From Glaciimonas sp. CA11.2 (GTDB taxonomy: Bacteria > Pseudomonadota > Gammaproteobacteria > Burkholderiales > Burkholderiaceae_D): a stretch of 64,000 nucleotides of DNA. Where the stretch lies: contig NZ_JAVIWL010000001.1 of assembly GCF_034314045.1 (NCBI RefSeq), positions 1,736,001-1,800,000 of the forward strand, in the 5' to 3' direction. Below are positions 20,898 through 30,325 of the stretch, in pieces (positions within the stretch are counted from its first letter, which is position 1; every line of letters begins with the position of its first letter). A program made the position numbers and the translations under genes. A model generated the notes under the pieces. It worked only from the letters and a program-made list of their open reading frames with translations, was not told where the DNA came from and ran no database searches.

Positions 20898-21692
20898 CTA
20901 TTTGAGCCAGTGATTTGATATCTGATCGTAGTCGCCAGTGGCTTTCAATTGATGCATCCAGGTATCGACAAACTCTTTAAATGGCACGTCGCCACGCGGC
21001 AGCATGAACGCTTTTTCGGCAAACTGGAGTGGCTTGTCGGGATTAATTGCACACAACTCAGGATGTAATTTTGACTGCCATAAAGTCTCGCTGGCGTCGG
21101 TTACCATGATGTCCGCTTTTCCCGCGACGATTTGATCAAAAATAGTGACATTGTCAGGATGCGCGATGAGTTGGGCTTGCTTGAAGTGGGTCTTGGCAAA
21201 GCGCTCATTGGTTCCACCAGGATTGACAATAGCGCGTGTCCCGGGAACGTCTATTGCCGCCAGCGACTGAAATTTCGCCACATCTGTACAACGTGCAATC
21301 GCAGATTTGCCATCGACCATGTGAGAGACTGAAAACGAGACTTTTTTCTGCCGATCAAATGTGACTGAAACGCCGCCCATCGCAATATCGCATTTTTCCA
21401 GAAAGTCGTTGGTGAGTGTTGACCAGGATGTTTTGACGAATTGGGCCTGAACCCCTAGAGTTTTTGCTAATGATTGCGCCAGATCAACATCTATTCCTTC
21501 GAAGGTCTGGTCGGTTTTGTAAAACGTGAATGGCTTATAGTCGCCAGTCATGCATACGCGCAGTTTGCCGGTCTGCAAAATTTGATCGAGACGTGATGGA
21601 GGTGTATCGGGCGCAGCCAATGCGGACGCTGACAGCGAGATGGCAACCATTGCAGTAAATGTCGTCAGTGCGTAAAAATACGTTTTTTTCAC
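20898..21692 (-). CDS. Periplasmic cyclohexadienyl dehydratase / binding-protein-fold protein (PheC-like)
   Basis: Exported protein of 264 residues with the extracellular solute-binding fold. Its sequence follows Pseudomonas PheC (cyclohexadienyl dehydratase) closely at several diagnostic places as recalled: LDQILQTGKLRV, GDYKPFTFY, IVNPGGTNERFA, HPDNVTIFDQIVAGKAD and FAEKAFMLPR. PheC makes phenylpyruvate or phenylalanine from prephenate or arogenate in the periplasm. The GTG at 21692 was chosen because it follows a GGAG ribosome site and begins a clean signal peptide (KKTYFYALTTFTAMVAISLSASALAA). The frame remains open further upstream, but that extension is unlike any signal sequence. An amino-acid ABC binding protein is the alternative, but no permease is adjacent. 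Confidence 0.8.
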   Translation of the reverse strand: MKKTYFYALTTFTAMVAISLSASALAAPDTPPSRLDQILQTGKLRVCMTGDYKPFTFYKTDQTFEGIDVDLAQSLAKTLGVQAQFVKTSWSTLTNDFLEKCDIAMGGVSVTFDRQKKVSFSVSHMVDGKSAIARCTDVAKFQSLAAIDVPGTRAIVNPGGTNERFAKTHFKQAQLIAHPDNVTIFDQIVAGKADIMVTDASETLWQSKLHPELCAINPDKPLQFAEKAFMLPRGDVPFKEFVDTWMHQLKATGDYDQISNHWLK

Positions 21693-21963
21693 AAACTCTC
21701 CGGAGTGATGGGCATATCGTTGACAGGTAAGAAGTAGAAAAAAAGCGAGATAAACAACTGGTTCCTTGCCAATTAAAACCATGCAAACTATTTTAGCGCG
21801 TTGTGCGATTCCTATTTGACTCTTTGCATTGTCTACTGCGCAAATTGGTGTGACCCAACTCGTTACGTAAGGTCGTGGTAACGTTATTCTTTTGTGCTGT
21901 TGTGATCGCAATGTTTAATATTGCGGCTGGCAACGCACCTGCATTTCCTGACAGGAGTTCATT

Positions 21964-23418
21964 ATGTTGCAATTAAAAGACGCTTCTTTATTTCGCCAGC
22001 AAGCTTATATCAACGGTGTCTGGTCCGATGCCGATAACGGTGAGACTTTTCCTGTCACTAATCCCGCTACCGGCGAGACTATCGGCACGGTTCCTCTAAT
22101 GGGTACGACCGAAACCAGACGTGCGATTGCTGCCGCTAACGCGGCCTGGAAATCATGGCGTCGTAAAACGGCCAAAGAGCGCAGCGTGGTTTTGCGTAAA
22201 TGGAATGATCTGATGTTGGCGAATGCGGATGATCTGGCGCTGATCATGACATTGGAACAAGGCAAGCCGCTGGCTGAAGCCAAGGGTGAAATCACTTATG
22301 CAGCCTCTTTTATTGAATGGTTTGCTGAAGAGGGTAAACGCGCTGGCGGTGACACCATTCCATCGACCTCGCCAAATAATCGTATTGTTGTGATCAAGGA
22401 GCCGATTGGCGTTTGCGCGGCGATTACGCCTTGGAATTTTCCCGCAGCGATGATTACCCGCAAAGTGGGCCCGGCGTTGGCTGCGGGATGTCCGATGGTG
22501 CTGAAACCTGCGGAATCCACACCTTTCTCAGCGTTGGCGCTGGCAGTACTGGCGGAGCGCGCCGGTGTTCCAGCGGGTGTGTTTAGCGTTGTCACAGGCG
22601 CTGCCCGTGTCATCGGTGCAGAAATGACCAGCAATCCGATTGTGCGTAAGCTGACGTTCACCGGGTCAACCGGCGTCGGACGTTTGTTGATGGAGCAATG
22701 TGCACCAACCATTAAAAAACTATCGTTGGAACTGGGTGGAAACGCACCATTCATCGTCTTCGACGACGCTGATCTGGATGCCGCCGTCGAGGGCGCAATG
22801 GCGTCCAAATACCGCAACGCCGGACAGACCTGCGTCTGCGCCAACCGCTTGTACGTGCAAGCTGGCGTGTACGATGCATTCGCGGAGAAACTGGTAGCTG
22901 CAGTGGCCAAGTTGAAAGTCGGTGACGGTCAACAAGAGGGCGTCACACAAGGGCCGTTGATTGATCAAAAAGCAGTTGAAAAAGTTGAGCAGCACATTGC
23001 CGATGCATTAAGCAAGGGCGCGCGCGTCCTGGCGGGTGGCAAGCGTCATGCGTTGGGACATAGTTTTTTTGAGCCAACGATTTTGGCCGATGTCACTTCC
23101 GATATGGTGGTGGCGCGTGAAGAAACTTTTGGCCCGATGGCACCGTTGTTTCGCTTTACCACTGACGATGAAGTGGTGGCGATGGCCAACGATACCGAAT
23201 TCGGACTAGCCAGCTATTTTTATTCACGCGATATCGGCCGTATCTGGCGCGTGGCAGAAGCGCTTGAGAGCGGCATAGTCGGTATCAATACCGGCCTGAT
23301 ATCTACCGAGGTCGCGCCATTTGGTGGCGTCAAGCAATCCGGTCTGGGCCGCGAAGGTTCGAAATACGGTATCGAAGACTATCAGGTCATCAAGTATTTG
23401 TGCATGGGCGGAATGTGA
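21964..23418 (+). CDS. gabD: NAD(P)+-dependent succinate-semialdehyde dehydrogenase
   Basis: Aldehyde dehydrogenase of 484 residues, closest in pattern to GabD, which oxidises succinate semialdehyde to succinate in GABA breakdown. Landmarks: PWNFPAAMITRKVGPALAAGCPMVLKPAE for cofactor binding, FTGSTGVGRLLMEQCA, and catalytic glutamate in LELGGNAPFIVFDDADLD. The catalytic cysteine is in NAGQTCVCANR, with EETFGPMAPLF and the C-terminal GGVKQSGLGREGSKYGIEDY. The CVC motif is typical of GabD. Ribosome site ACAGGAGTTCATT. It stands alone, with a terminator after it; no gabT is nearby. Confidence 0.93.
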   Translation: MLQLKDASLFRQQAYINGVWSDADNGETFPVTNPATGETIGTVPLMGTTETRRAIAAANAAWKSWRRKTAKERSVVLRKWNDLMLANADDLALIMTLEQGKPLAEAKGEITYAASFIEWFAEEGKRAGGDTIPSTSPNNRIVVIKEPIGVCAAITPWNFPAAMITRKVGPALAAGCPMVLKPAESTPFSALALAVLAERAGVPAGVFSVVTGAARVIGAEMTSNPIVRKLTFTGSTGVGRLLMEQCAPTIKKLSLELGGNAPFIVFDDADLDAAVEGAMASKYRNAGQTCVCANRLYVQAGVYDAFAEKLVAAVAKLKVGDGQQEGVTQGPLIDQKAVEKVEQHIADALSKGARVLAGGKRHALGHSFFEPTILADVTSDMVVAREETFGPMAPLFRFTTDDEVVAMANDTEFGLASYFYSRDIGRIWRVAEALESGIVGINTGLISTEVAPFGGVKQSGLGREGSKYGIEDYQVIKYLCMGGM

Positions 23419-23456
23419 TTCGTTGAAATACGTATCCTAATAATCCGGAAAAAATG

Positions 23457-23480
23457 GGATCGATTTGTCGATCCTTTTTT
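23457..23480 (+). terminator. Rho-independent terminator after gabD
   Basis: The hairpin GGATCGA-TTTG-TCGATCC is followed directly by six T. It begins about 40 bp after the gabD stop codon and is a canonical intrinsic terminator. Confidence 0.9.
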
Positions 23481-23673
23481 GATTCATTTTATCAAGGTCA
23501 TGTCGTTGATATAGCACCACTCCATAAATGATATTTTCGTGCGCAGCAGAAATCTTTTTGCGTTGCTATAATCGTGCCTTACACCAATTTCCTGGTGTGC
23601 CTTCGGCGGTCGCGATCATTGTTTCCAGTTGCGTTACTTATCATTGTGACCCCGTTTCCAGATTGATCCTCAC

Positions 23674-24846
23674 ATGATGTCCTTGCCTTTATTCGCCCTG
23701 GCCGTTGCCGCTTTTGGTATCGGTACCACTGAGTTCGTCATTATGGGATTGCTGCCCAACGTGGCACGGGATCTGGGGGTATCGATTCCGGCTGCTGGAA
23801 TGCTGGTCACCGGCTACGCGCTTGGGGTCACTATCGGCGCACCTATTATCGCCATTGTTACCGCTAACATGCCGCGCCGTAACGCATTGTTAAGCCTCAT
23901 GGGTTTGTTCATTGTCGGCAATGTGTTGTGCGCGTTATCGCCAAATTACACAGTGTTAATGGTCGCGCGCGTAGTCACTGCGTTTTGTCATGGCGCGTTT
24001 TTCGGTATTGGTTCCGTTGTGGCCGCTGGCCTAGTTGCCCCGAATCGGCGGGCGCAGGCGATTGCGTTAATGTTTGCGGGACTAACTCTCGCCAACGTGT
24101 TGGGCGTGCCTTTCGGCACCGCTCTCGGCCAGTTGTTGGGTTGGCGGTCAACTTTCTGGGCGGTAACGGTCATCGGGATCTTGGCGGTGATCGCACTGGC
24201 AGCATGGCTGCCAAAGCAGATCGTTATGCAAAAAAGTAGTTTGCTTCAAGAGTTTAGGGTTCTTGCTGATCGCCAGGTATTAATGGTGCTGGCAATTAGC
24301 GCGCTGGCGTCGGCTAGTTTGTTCTCGGTGTTCACCTACATTACGCCCATACTGGAAGATGTCACAGGCTTAACACCGCATGCGGTAACGCTGGTGTTGT
24401 TGATTTTTGGTGTTGGCTTAACCGTTGGAAGCGCGCTGGGCGGCAAATTGGCAGACTGGCGTTTGTTGCCCTCTTTGATTGGATTTTTGATTGCGCTGGC
24501 GATTGTGCTGACCGTGTTTTCCGTCACCATGCATACGCCGGTTGCAGCGGTAGTGACGATTTTCATATGGGGTGTACTGGCTTTCGCCATCGTACCGCCG
24601 TTGCAGGTGTTAGTCGTGGATCGTGCCAGCGAAGCCCCCAATCTTGCGGCCACGTTGAATCAAGGTGCATTCAATCTTGGCAATGCGACAGGTGCCTGGG
24701 TTGGCGGCATGGCGATTGGGGCCGGTTTTCAATTAACGGTGTTGCCATATGCCGGCGTTGTCATGGTGTTAATGGCGCTCGCCCTTACGCTGTGGTCAGC
24801 ATCTATTGGACGCACAAGTGGTTTGGCAATGACTGCTGGCGACTAG
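23674..24846 (+). CDS. MFS transporter, DHA1 (drug/arabinose efflux type)
   Basis: Major facilitator of 390 residues with 12 predicted membrane helices. Its N-terminus FALAVAAFGIGTTEFVIMGLLPNVARDLGVSIPAAG and the GYALGVTIGAPIIA and RNALLSLMGLFIVGNVLCALSP stretches are characteristic of the AraJ/YdhP/PbuE-like DHA1 group, which exports sugars, purines or drugs. The actual substrate cannot be deduced. Two ATG codons occur in tandem at the start. Its flanks, gabD (with terminator) and hemE, are functionally unrelated. Confidence 0.88.
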   Translation: MMSLPLFALAVAAFGIGTTEFVIMGLLPNVARDLGVSIPAAGMLVTGYALGVTIGAPIIAIVTANMPRRNALLSLMGLFIVGNVLCALSPNYTVLMVARVVTAFCHGAFFGIGSVVAAGLVAPNRRAQAIALMFAGLTLANVLGVPFGTALGQLLGWRSTFWAVTVIGILAVIALAAWLPKQIVMQKSSLLQEFRVLADRQVLMVLAISALASASLFSVFTYITPILEDVTGLTPHAVTLVLLIFGVGLTVGSALGGKLADWRLLPSLIGFLIALAIVLTVFSVTMHTPVAAVVTIFIWGVLAFAIVPPLQVLVVDRASEAPNLAATLNQGAFNLGNATGAWVGGMAIGAGFQLTVLPYAGVVMVLMALALTLWSASIGRTSGLAMTAGD

Positions 24847-24977
24847 TTTAGCCAGCATTTGACGGTCATCCCCTTTCTAGCTGGTCAGTGAACGTATCAG
24901 AAAACCTCAGCATCAATGCCGCAGGCTGTGATTAGAATGAGATAATGCCGCATTCCAAAAGCTTGAGATTGCCTTCG

Positions 24978-26054
24978 ATGCCCCAATTTGCCCCTCTTAA
25001 GAACGACACATTCCTACGTGCATTGTTGCGTCAACCAACGGATTACACGCCGTTGTGGCTGATGCGTCAGGCGGGACGCTATTTGCCTGAATACCGCGCA
25101 ACGCGCGCGCGCGCAGGGTCTTTTCTGGGCCTGGCAAAGAATCCCGACTATGCCACCGAGGTCACGATGCAGCCGCTGGATCGGTTTCCTCTCGATGCTG
25201 CGATTCTATTTTCCGATATTTTGACAGTGCCGGACGCAATGGGTTTGGGATTGTTCTTTGCCGATGGCGAAGGGCCAAAGTTCGAACGTCCGTTACGGGA
25301 TGAAAAAGCGGTGATGGCATTGTCTGCTCCCGAGATGGGCAGTCTTGACTACGTTTTCAACGCTGTGACGCAAATTCGGACGGAATTGGACGGCAAGGTT
25401 CCACTTATCGGTTTCTCTGGCAGTCCGTGGACGCTGGCGTGTTATATGGTTGAGGGCGGCGGTTCGGATGATTTCCGCACGGTTAAAACGATGTTGTACA
25501 ACCGCCCTGATCTGATGCACCACATTCTCGCGATCAACGCTGCTGCTGTGGCAACCTATCTGAACGCCCAAATTGACGCCGGTGCGCAGGCTGTGATGAT
25601 TTTTGATACATGGGGTGGCGCGCTTGCAGATGGTGCATACCAGTCGTTTTCATTAAATTACATGCGTCAGGTGATGAGTCAGTTAAAGCGGGAAAAAGAT
25701 GGTGTGCCTATTCCTGCAATCGTCTTTACCAAAGGCGGCGGCTTGTGGCTTGAGCAGATCGCGGATATCGGGGCTGATGCGGTCGGACTGGACTGGACCG
25801 TCAATTTGGCCGAGGCGCGCGCTCGCGTAGGACATAAAGTAGCGCTACAAGGCAATCTTGATCCGGTGGTCCTGTTCTCGAATCCTGAACAGATTCGCGC
25901 TGAGGTGGGTCGTTTGTTATCGGTTTATGGACCGCCTTCTGCTGGGCATGGACATGTATTCAATCTCGGTCATGGTATTTCCCAGTTCACACCGCCGGAA
26001 TCAGTCGCCGTGATGGTCGAGGCGGTGCACGAGATGAGTCGTAAGATGCGCTGA
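24978..26054 (+). CDS. hemE: Uroporphyrinogen decarboxylase
   Basis: HemE removes four carboxyl groups from uroporphyrinogen III to give coproporphyrinogen III in haem synthesis. The protein is 358 residues from the chosen ATG at 24978. It has the two signatures [19 protein letters not shown] and a later [16 protein letters not shown], plus the catalytic region [18 protein letters not shown]. An in-frame ATG at 24945 would add 11 residues. I prefer 24978 because [17 protein letters not shown] aligns with the usual family start, but neither has a strong ribosome site. It is followed by an 887-bp gap with DnaA boxes and then priA. Confidence 0.96.
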   Translation: MPQFAPLKNDTFLRALLRQPTDYTPLWLMRQAGRYLPEYRATRARAGSFLGLAKNPDYATEVTMQPLDRFPLDAAILFSDILTVPDAMGLGLFFADGEGPKFERPLRDEKAVMALSAPEMGSLDYVFNAVTQIRTELDGKVPLIGFSGSPWTLACYMVEGGGSDDFRTVKTMLYNRPDLMHHILAINAAAVATYLNAQIDAGAQAVMIFDTWGGALADGAYQSFSLNYMRQVMSQLKREKDGVPIPAIVFTKGGGLWLEQIADIGADAVGLDWTVNLAEARARVGHKVALQGNLDPVVLFSNPEQIRAEVGRLLSVYGPPSAGHGHVFNLGHGISQFTPPESVAVMVEAVHEMSRKMR

Positions 26055-26438
26055 TAAGTAGCGTCAAGACAAGGGTGTGTGGGATTGAAAATTTCGAACG
26101 CCTTTTTTACGCGAACCAGTCATTCTTTCCTTGTACATTGTGAACGACTAAATTGCCCGATCAGGATATTGGTTTAGTGGCTAGCGATAGTCAGCGCTCT
26201 GGTTTGGTGCTGTTTTACGCTAGAAATATTTTTCCTTAACACAGATTTAGCGTCGAATTAGACTAGTTATGCACAATAATTATTTGTTGCATCGCAGAAA
26301 TTTTGCGTATCAATATTTTTAATTTGCCGTATTTTTAAAATTGTAAGTCATTGAATTATAAGAAGTTTTTTTTGCAATTACTTTCGATTATTTGTGAGAA
26401 CTGGCGCGGGATATGACGCTAGGACCTTTTTTAGAAGG

Positions 26439-26517
26439 GTTACCCACAAAGTTATCCACAGGCACTGCGTGACTAAAAAAAAGTGCTTATGAAACCAGTA
26501 CTTAACGCGTTTCCTCA
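26439..26517 (+). repeat. 79-bp repeat with DnaA boxes, copy 1
   Basis: This copy begins GTTACCCACAAAGTTATCC and ends CGTTTCCTCA. It shares with copy 2 the paired DnaA boxes spaced 12 bp apart, the block GYGCTTATGAAACC and the final TTTCCTCA. The two copies have the same length and are 407 bp apart. The conserved non-box block suggests a second protein-binding site. Confidence 0.75.
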
Positions 26518-26845
26518 TGTTTTGCATGAGGTAAGCACACAAGACCGAAAAGATATCTGGATGCGATGGTCGCGGTGTTAGCCATCAAGTTTTTTTGAGC
26601 TTGATATTGATATGCGCTATTCGTGCTTGCAATTTTATTCAGTTCGGTTCTTTTTTATTGCGAACATAGTGGACTTGTGCACAAATTATCGGTTGCGGTG
26701 GATGTTGGGAAAAAATATAAAAATATATTTTTTGTGAATCGAGGACTTTGTAAGTCATTGATTTTTAAGGTCATTTTTAGTGCACTCAGTTTGGGCAATT
26801 CATCGAGTCCCGCGTATATACTGCGTTTGCGGCTGTCAAGTGGAT

Positions 26846-26924
26846 GTTATCCACAAAGTTATCCACAGAACCTGTGGATAGTTTTAAAAGCGCTTATGAA
26901 ACCGGCAGTTAGCTTCTTTCCTCA
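26846..26924 (+). repeat. 79-bp repeat with DnaA boxes, copy 2
   Basis: This copy begins GTTATCCACAAAGTTATCC. In its centre it carries an additional inverted box (CCTGTGGATAG) that copy 1 lacks, then GCGCTTATGAAACC and TTTCCTCA. It ends 17 bp before the priA start codon, so it could also influence priA expression. Confidence 0.75.
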
Positions 26925-26941
26925 GGATTCACATTAACTTC

Positions 26942-28981
26942 GTGAAACAATGCATTCTTCAGGTTGTCCTTGACACCCCCCTTGACAGCAGTTTTGACTA
27001 TCGCTGGCAGTCAACGAGTGATGCAGACGCCCGCCCGCAGATAGGTCAACTTGTGCAACTCTCGTTCGGTCGACGTGAGGTGGTTGGGATGATCGTTGGC
27101 AGCAGCGCGCATAGTGAGGTTCCAGCCGCGAAATTAAAGGATGTGCAAGCCGTACGATATCAGTTGCCGGCGCTGTCGCCTCATTGGTTGGCTTTATGTC
27201 AATTTGCGGCCGATTATTATCAGCGTCCATTGGGAGAGGTGGCGTTGCCGGGTTTGCCGAAAAATTTGCGCGCTTTAACCACAGTTGCGCTTGACCGCGG
27301 CTTAAAGAAACTACATCAGGTCAGCGTTGCGCACGATGCTACGCCAATCGATGTTCCGCCGTTGAACCCAGCGCAACAACGCGCCGCCGACGCAATTGCC
27401 AGTGCTACCGGCTTTGCGCCAACATTGTTGTATGGCGTTACCGGCAGTGGCAAAACCGAGGTGTATTTGCAGGCGGCAGAAAAAATATTGTCGCATGGTA
27501 ATGGTGAGAACAATCCTGCCCAAATTTTAATCCTGGTTCCTGAAATCAATTTGACGCCGCAATTAGAGGGCAATATCCGTGCGCGATTTCCTGGTGTCAT
27601 GGTCGCAACATTGCATAGCGGACTGGCTGAAGGCGAGCGCATGCGACACTGGCTCGCTGCTCATTTAGGGCAAGCCCGCATCATTCTCGGGACCCGACTT
27701 GCGGTGCTGGCGTCGTTGCCGCATTTACGCCTGATCGTTATTGATGAGGAGCATGATCCATCCTATAAACAGCAGGAAGGCTTGCGTTACTCGGCTCGCG
27801 ATCTGGCTGTCTGGCGTGCACACCAGTTAAAAATTCCTATCGTTCTAGGCTCGGCGACACCCTCGCTGGAAACCTGGCATCACGCGCAGTCAGGGCGCTA
27901 TCGAAAACTTGAATTACGTGAACGCGCAGTGAAGAATGCTGTTTTGCCGGCTGTGAAACTGGTGAATATGGAGCACGACAAACCGATTGAGGGTCTGACC
28001 TCTACGTTGATCAGCGCTTTAAAGCTGCGCTTGCAACGTGGTGAGCAATCGCTGTTATTCCTCAACCGACGTGGTTACGCACCGGTGATTGCCTGTGATG
28101 CTTGCGGCTGGGTCAGCAACTGCACGCGCTGCACTGCGTATATGGTGTTGCACAAGCCTGAACATCGACTACGCTGCCATCATTGCAGCCTCGAGTTGCG
28201 CATCCCCAAGTCTTGCCCGACCTGTGGCAATGTTGATTTGCAACCATTGGGGCGCGGGACGCAACGTCTGGAAGAGGGTTTGCAGGCGATGTTTCCGGAA
28301 GCGCGGGTTTTGCGGATTGATGCTGATTCAACGCGTCGCAAAGGCAGCGCTCAAAGCGCCTTCGATAGCGTGCATCGGGGCGAGGTCGATATTTTGATCG
28401 GTACGCAAATGGTCGCTAAAGGGCATGATTTCAAAAATCTGACCCTTGTCGGAATTTTGAATCCTGACACGGCCTTGTTCTCCCATGATTATCGCGCCAG
28501 TGAGCGCTTGTTTGCCCAGCTAATGCAGGTTGCCGGTCGCGCCGGTAGGGCAGCACAAAAAGAGGGTGGCAGCGTCAGTGAGGTGTTGATTCAGACGCGT
28601 TATCCGCAGCATCCTTTGTATTCGGCAGTGATCGCGCATGATTATGATCACTTTGCCAGCTCTCTTTTGGCTGAGCGGCAACAAGCGCATTTGCCGCCGT
28701 ATATTTATCAAGCGCTATTACGCGCTGAGGCAAAGGAGCTTGAAACAGCGATAGCGTTTTTGCAAGAGGCCGCAACCTGCCTGGAGCATGGCGGTATTAC
28801 GATGAATGATCCGATCCCCATGACGATGACGCGTGTTGCTAATGTGGATCGGGCGCAGCTCTTGATTGAATGCCCTTCAAGACCGGGCTTACAAGCTTTT
28901 CTTACTGATTGGATGGCTGTCTTGCGGACCATCAAGACGCGCGCCAAATGGTCGCTGGAAGTCGATCCGGTGGACATCTAA
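26942..28981 (+). CDS. priA: Primosomal replication protein N' (PriA helicase)
   Basis: PriA restarts stalled replication forks by recognising fork structures and reloading DnaB. At 679 residues it is a little shorter than E. coli PriA. The Walker A is LLYGVTGSGKTEVYLQ, the DEAH-type box is IVIDEEHDPSYKQ, and GSATPSLET follows. Eight zinc-binding cysteines occur in the C-x-x-C pairs of CDACGWVSNCTRC, CHHC and CPTCGN. The helicase motif QMVAKGHDFKNLTLVGILNPD and VAGRAGRA complete the set. GTG is used as start. It directly follows the DnaA-box region. Confidence 0.96.
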   Translation: MKQCILQVVLDTPLDSSFDYRWQSTSDADARPQIGQLVQLSFGRREVVGMIVGSSAHSEVPAAKLKDVQAVRYQLPALSPHWLALCQFAADYYQRPLGEVALPGLPKNLRALTTVALDRGLKKLHQVSVAHDATPIDVPPLNPAQQRAADAIASATGFAPTLLYGVTGSGKTEVYLQAAEKILSHGNGENNPAQILILVPEINLTPQLEGNIRARFPGVMVATLHSGLAEGERMRHWLAAHLGQARIILGTRLAVLASLPHLRLIVIDEEHDPSYKQQEGLRYSARDLAVWRAHQLKIPIVLGSATPSLETWHHAQSGRYRKLELRERAVKNAVLPAVKLVNMEHDKPIEGLTSTLISALKLRLQRGEQSLLFLNRRGYAPVIACDACGWVSNCTRCTAYMVLHKPEHRLRCHHCSLELRIPKSCPTCGNVDLQPLGRGTQRLEEGLQAMFPEARVLRIDADSTRRKGSAQSAFDSVHRGEVDILIGTQMVAKGHDFKNLTLVGILNPDTALFSHDYRASERLFAQLMQVAGRAGRAAQKEGGSVSEVLIQTRYPQHPLYSAVIAHDYDHFASSLLAERQQAHLPPYIYQALLRAEAKELETAIAFLQEAATCLEHGGITMNDPIPMTMTRVANVDRAQLLIECPSRPGLQAFLTDWMAVLRTIKTRAKWSLEVDPVDI

Positions 28982-29394
28982 CGAGTATAAATGATGTCGT
29001 ATTAATATCAAAATGCAGTGTTCAATCGACTCTTCAATTTACTTGAGCACCGGTTATCCGTTCGTTTCGCATCCAACCTATCCCAATTTTCCGCCGGATT
29101 AAATGCGTAAGCGATACTGAATGTACCTTGCTTCATCCCGCCACCGTCTCGTTTTGGTATGAAATGTTGTCAAAGTAGGCCGGAAATTTCTTAAAATTGC
29201 CCGCTTAAGCATCATTATCAGAATTGTTACCCTCATTTTGGGAAAGTTCTCATATCTCGGAGGCGCATCTATAGCTAACCTTAGTTCCTAGGAAATCAAT
29301 ATTAAAACGGATAGTCACAAAATTATCCATTTGATATTTATTTGGAAAATCGAAGCGATCTTTGATTTTCAATGTTTGATTTTAAGGAGAAAGC
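28982..29394. other. Intergenic region between priA and the response regulator
   Basis: This 413-bp region is AT-rich toward the right. A 42-codon frame on the minus strand (29136 to 29008) has no ribosome site and was not accepted. The right half presumably contains the promoter of the regulator, which has the ribosome site TAAGGAGAAAGC. No clear terminator is seen after priA. Confidence 0.4.
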
Positions 29395-30045
29395 ATGCGA
29401 AAGATCCGACTGCGACAACAACAGATAATTTTAGCCGACGATCATCCCGTCATTATTGCCGGCGTGCGTGGCTATATTGATCGCTGTGCAGATCTTTCGG
29501 TGGCCGCAATTGCTAATTCGACTGATCAGTTACTGGCGCGATTAAAGGATACTGAATGCGATATTTTAATCACCGACATCTCAATGCCGATGCGCCGTAT
29601 GAGTGATGGTTTGACACTACTTTCCTACATTAAGCGGCATCATCCGCAGATATGTTTAATCGTTCTTACGATGAATATGATGCCAGCCGTGTTGTATCAA
29701 ATTATAAAAAGCGGCGCTGACGCTGTATTGCATATGAATGATGAAATTTCATCTATCCGGGATGCAATCGAGGGGACCGCGAATAGCACGCGCTATATCG
29801 GTAAATCAGTGCGCGAGATTTTGCGTGGTGGTCCGGTTGGGCAAATGCCAACAAAGCGCGAAACGGAAGTATTAAGAATGTATGCCGATGGCCATACAAT
29901 GCAGGAGATAGCGCTACGCTTGAACAAAAGTGTGAAAACCATTGCCTTACAAAAAACCTCTGCGATGCGAAAAGTTGGTCTGCGTAATGACGTGGAACTG
30001 GGACGCTATTCAAGTGGCGGGATAACCCCTGACAACTTCATTTAA
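29395..30045 (+). CDS. Orphan RcsB-like response regulator (NarL/FixJ type)
   Basis: Two-domain regulator of 216 residues. The receiver domain (about 9-125) has the acidic pair ADDHP, the phosphoacceptor aspartate in ILITDISMPM (D61) and the threonine in IVLTMNMM (T92). The overall pattern (IKRHHPQICLIVLTMN) resembles RcsB. The invariant receiver lysine is replaced by histidine (AVLHMND, H113), which may alter phosphorylation chemistry. The LuxR-type helix-turn-helix is at about 152-205 (PTKRETEVLRMYADGHTMQEIALRLNKSVKTIALQKTSAMRK). No kinase gene is adjacent, so it is an orphan here. The targets cannot be inferred. Confidence 0.85.
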   Translation: MRKIRLRQQQIILADDHPVIIAGVRGYIDRCADLSVAAIANSTDQLLARLKDTECDILITDISMPMRRMSDGLTLLSYIKRHHPQICLIVLTMNMMPAVLYQIIKSGADAVLHMNDEISSIRDAIEGTANSTRYIGKSVREILRGGPVGQMPTKRETEVLRMYADGHTMQEIALRLNKSVKTIALQKTSAMRKVGLRNDVELGRYSSGGITPDNFI

Positions 30046-30325
30046 TGTATTGCTAACCGACGATTTTTTATGGATGCGGTATGAATTTTGGTTGTCTATA
30101 AGTTAAGTTAGGCAAGTTCGTGTCAGCTTAAAAAATTCCTGTGCCGGAGGCTTGATCACTGATTGCGACTGTAGATAAGCAAGCGGATAAGTAAGCGATA
30201 AAGTGGGCAACTAATTAAGCAACTAGGTGGGCGACGCGTAAATTGGCTCTCACCCTCGCTGAAATCGCTATACTTGGTTAACACCGTCCAATCGTCGTAT
30301 CGAGCAGCCAGGAAATCAGAATTAA

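Larger units (their letters stand above)
26055..26941. other. DnaA-box-rich, AT-rich region between hemE and priA: candidate replication origin
   Basis: This 887-bp gap has no supported ORF. It contains at least three perfect TTATCCACA boxes (26452-26460, 26847-26855, 26859-26867) and a TTATGCACA box (26267-26275). There are also near-matches TTACCCACA (26440-26448) and, inverted, TGTGGATAG (26873-26881). Between them lie long A/T tracts (26300-26390 and 26705-26740) that could unwind. A 79-bp unit containing paired boxes is present twice, and a perfect hairpin CCTCATG-TTTTG-CATGAGG follows the first copy. This is the densest DnaA-box cluster in the window, denser than rpmH-dnaA or dnaA-dnaN. 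Function as oriC is inferred from this architecture; a role in titrating DnaA or in regulating priA is the alternative. Confidence 0.6.

Noticed and set aside
29008..29136. 42-codon minus-strand frame after priA
   Set aside because: It has no ribosome site and no recognisable features, and could be chance in a 413-bp gap.
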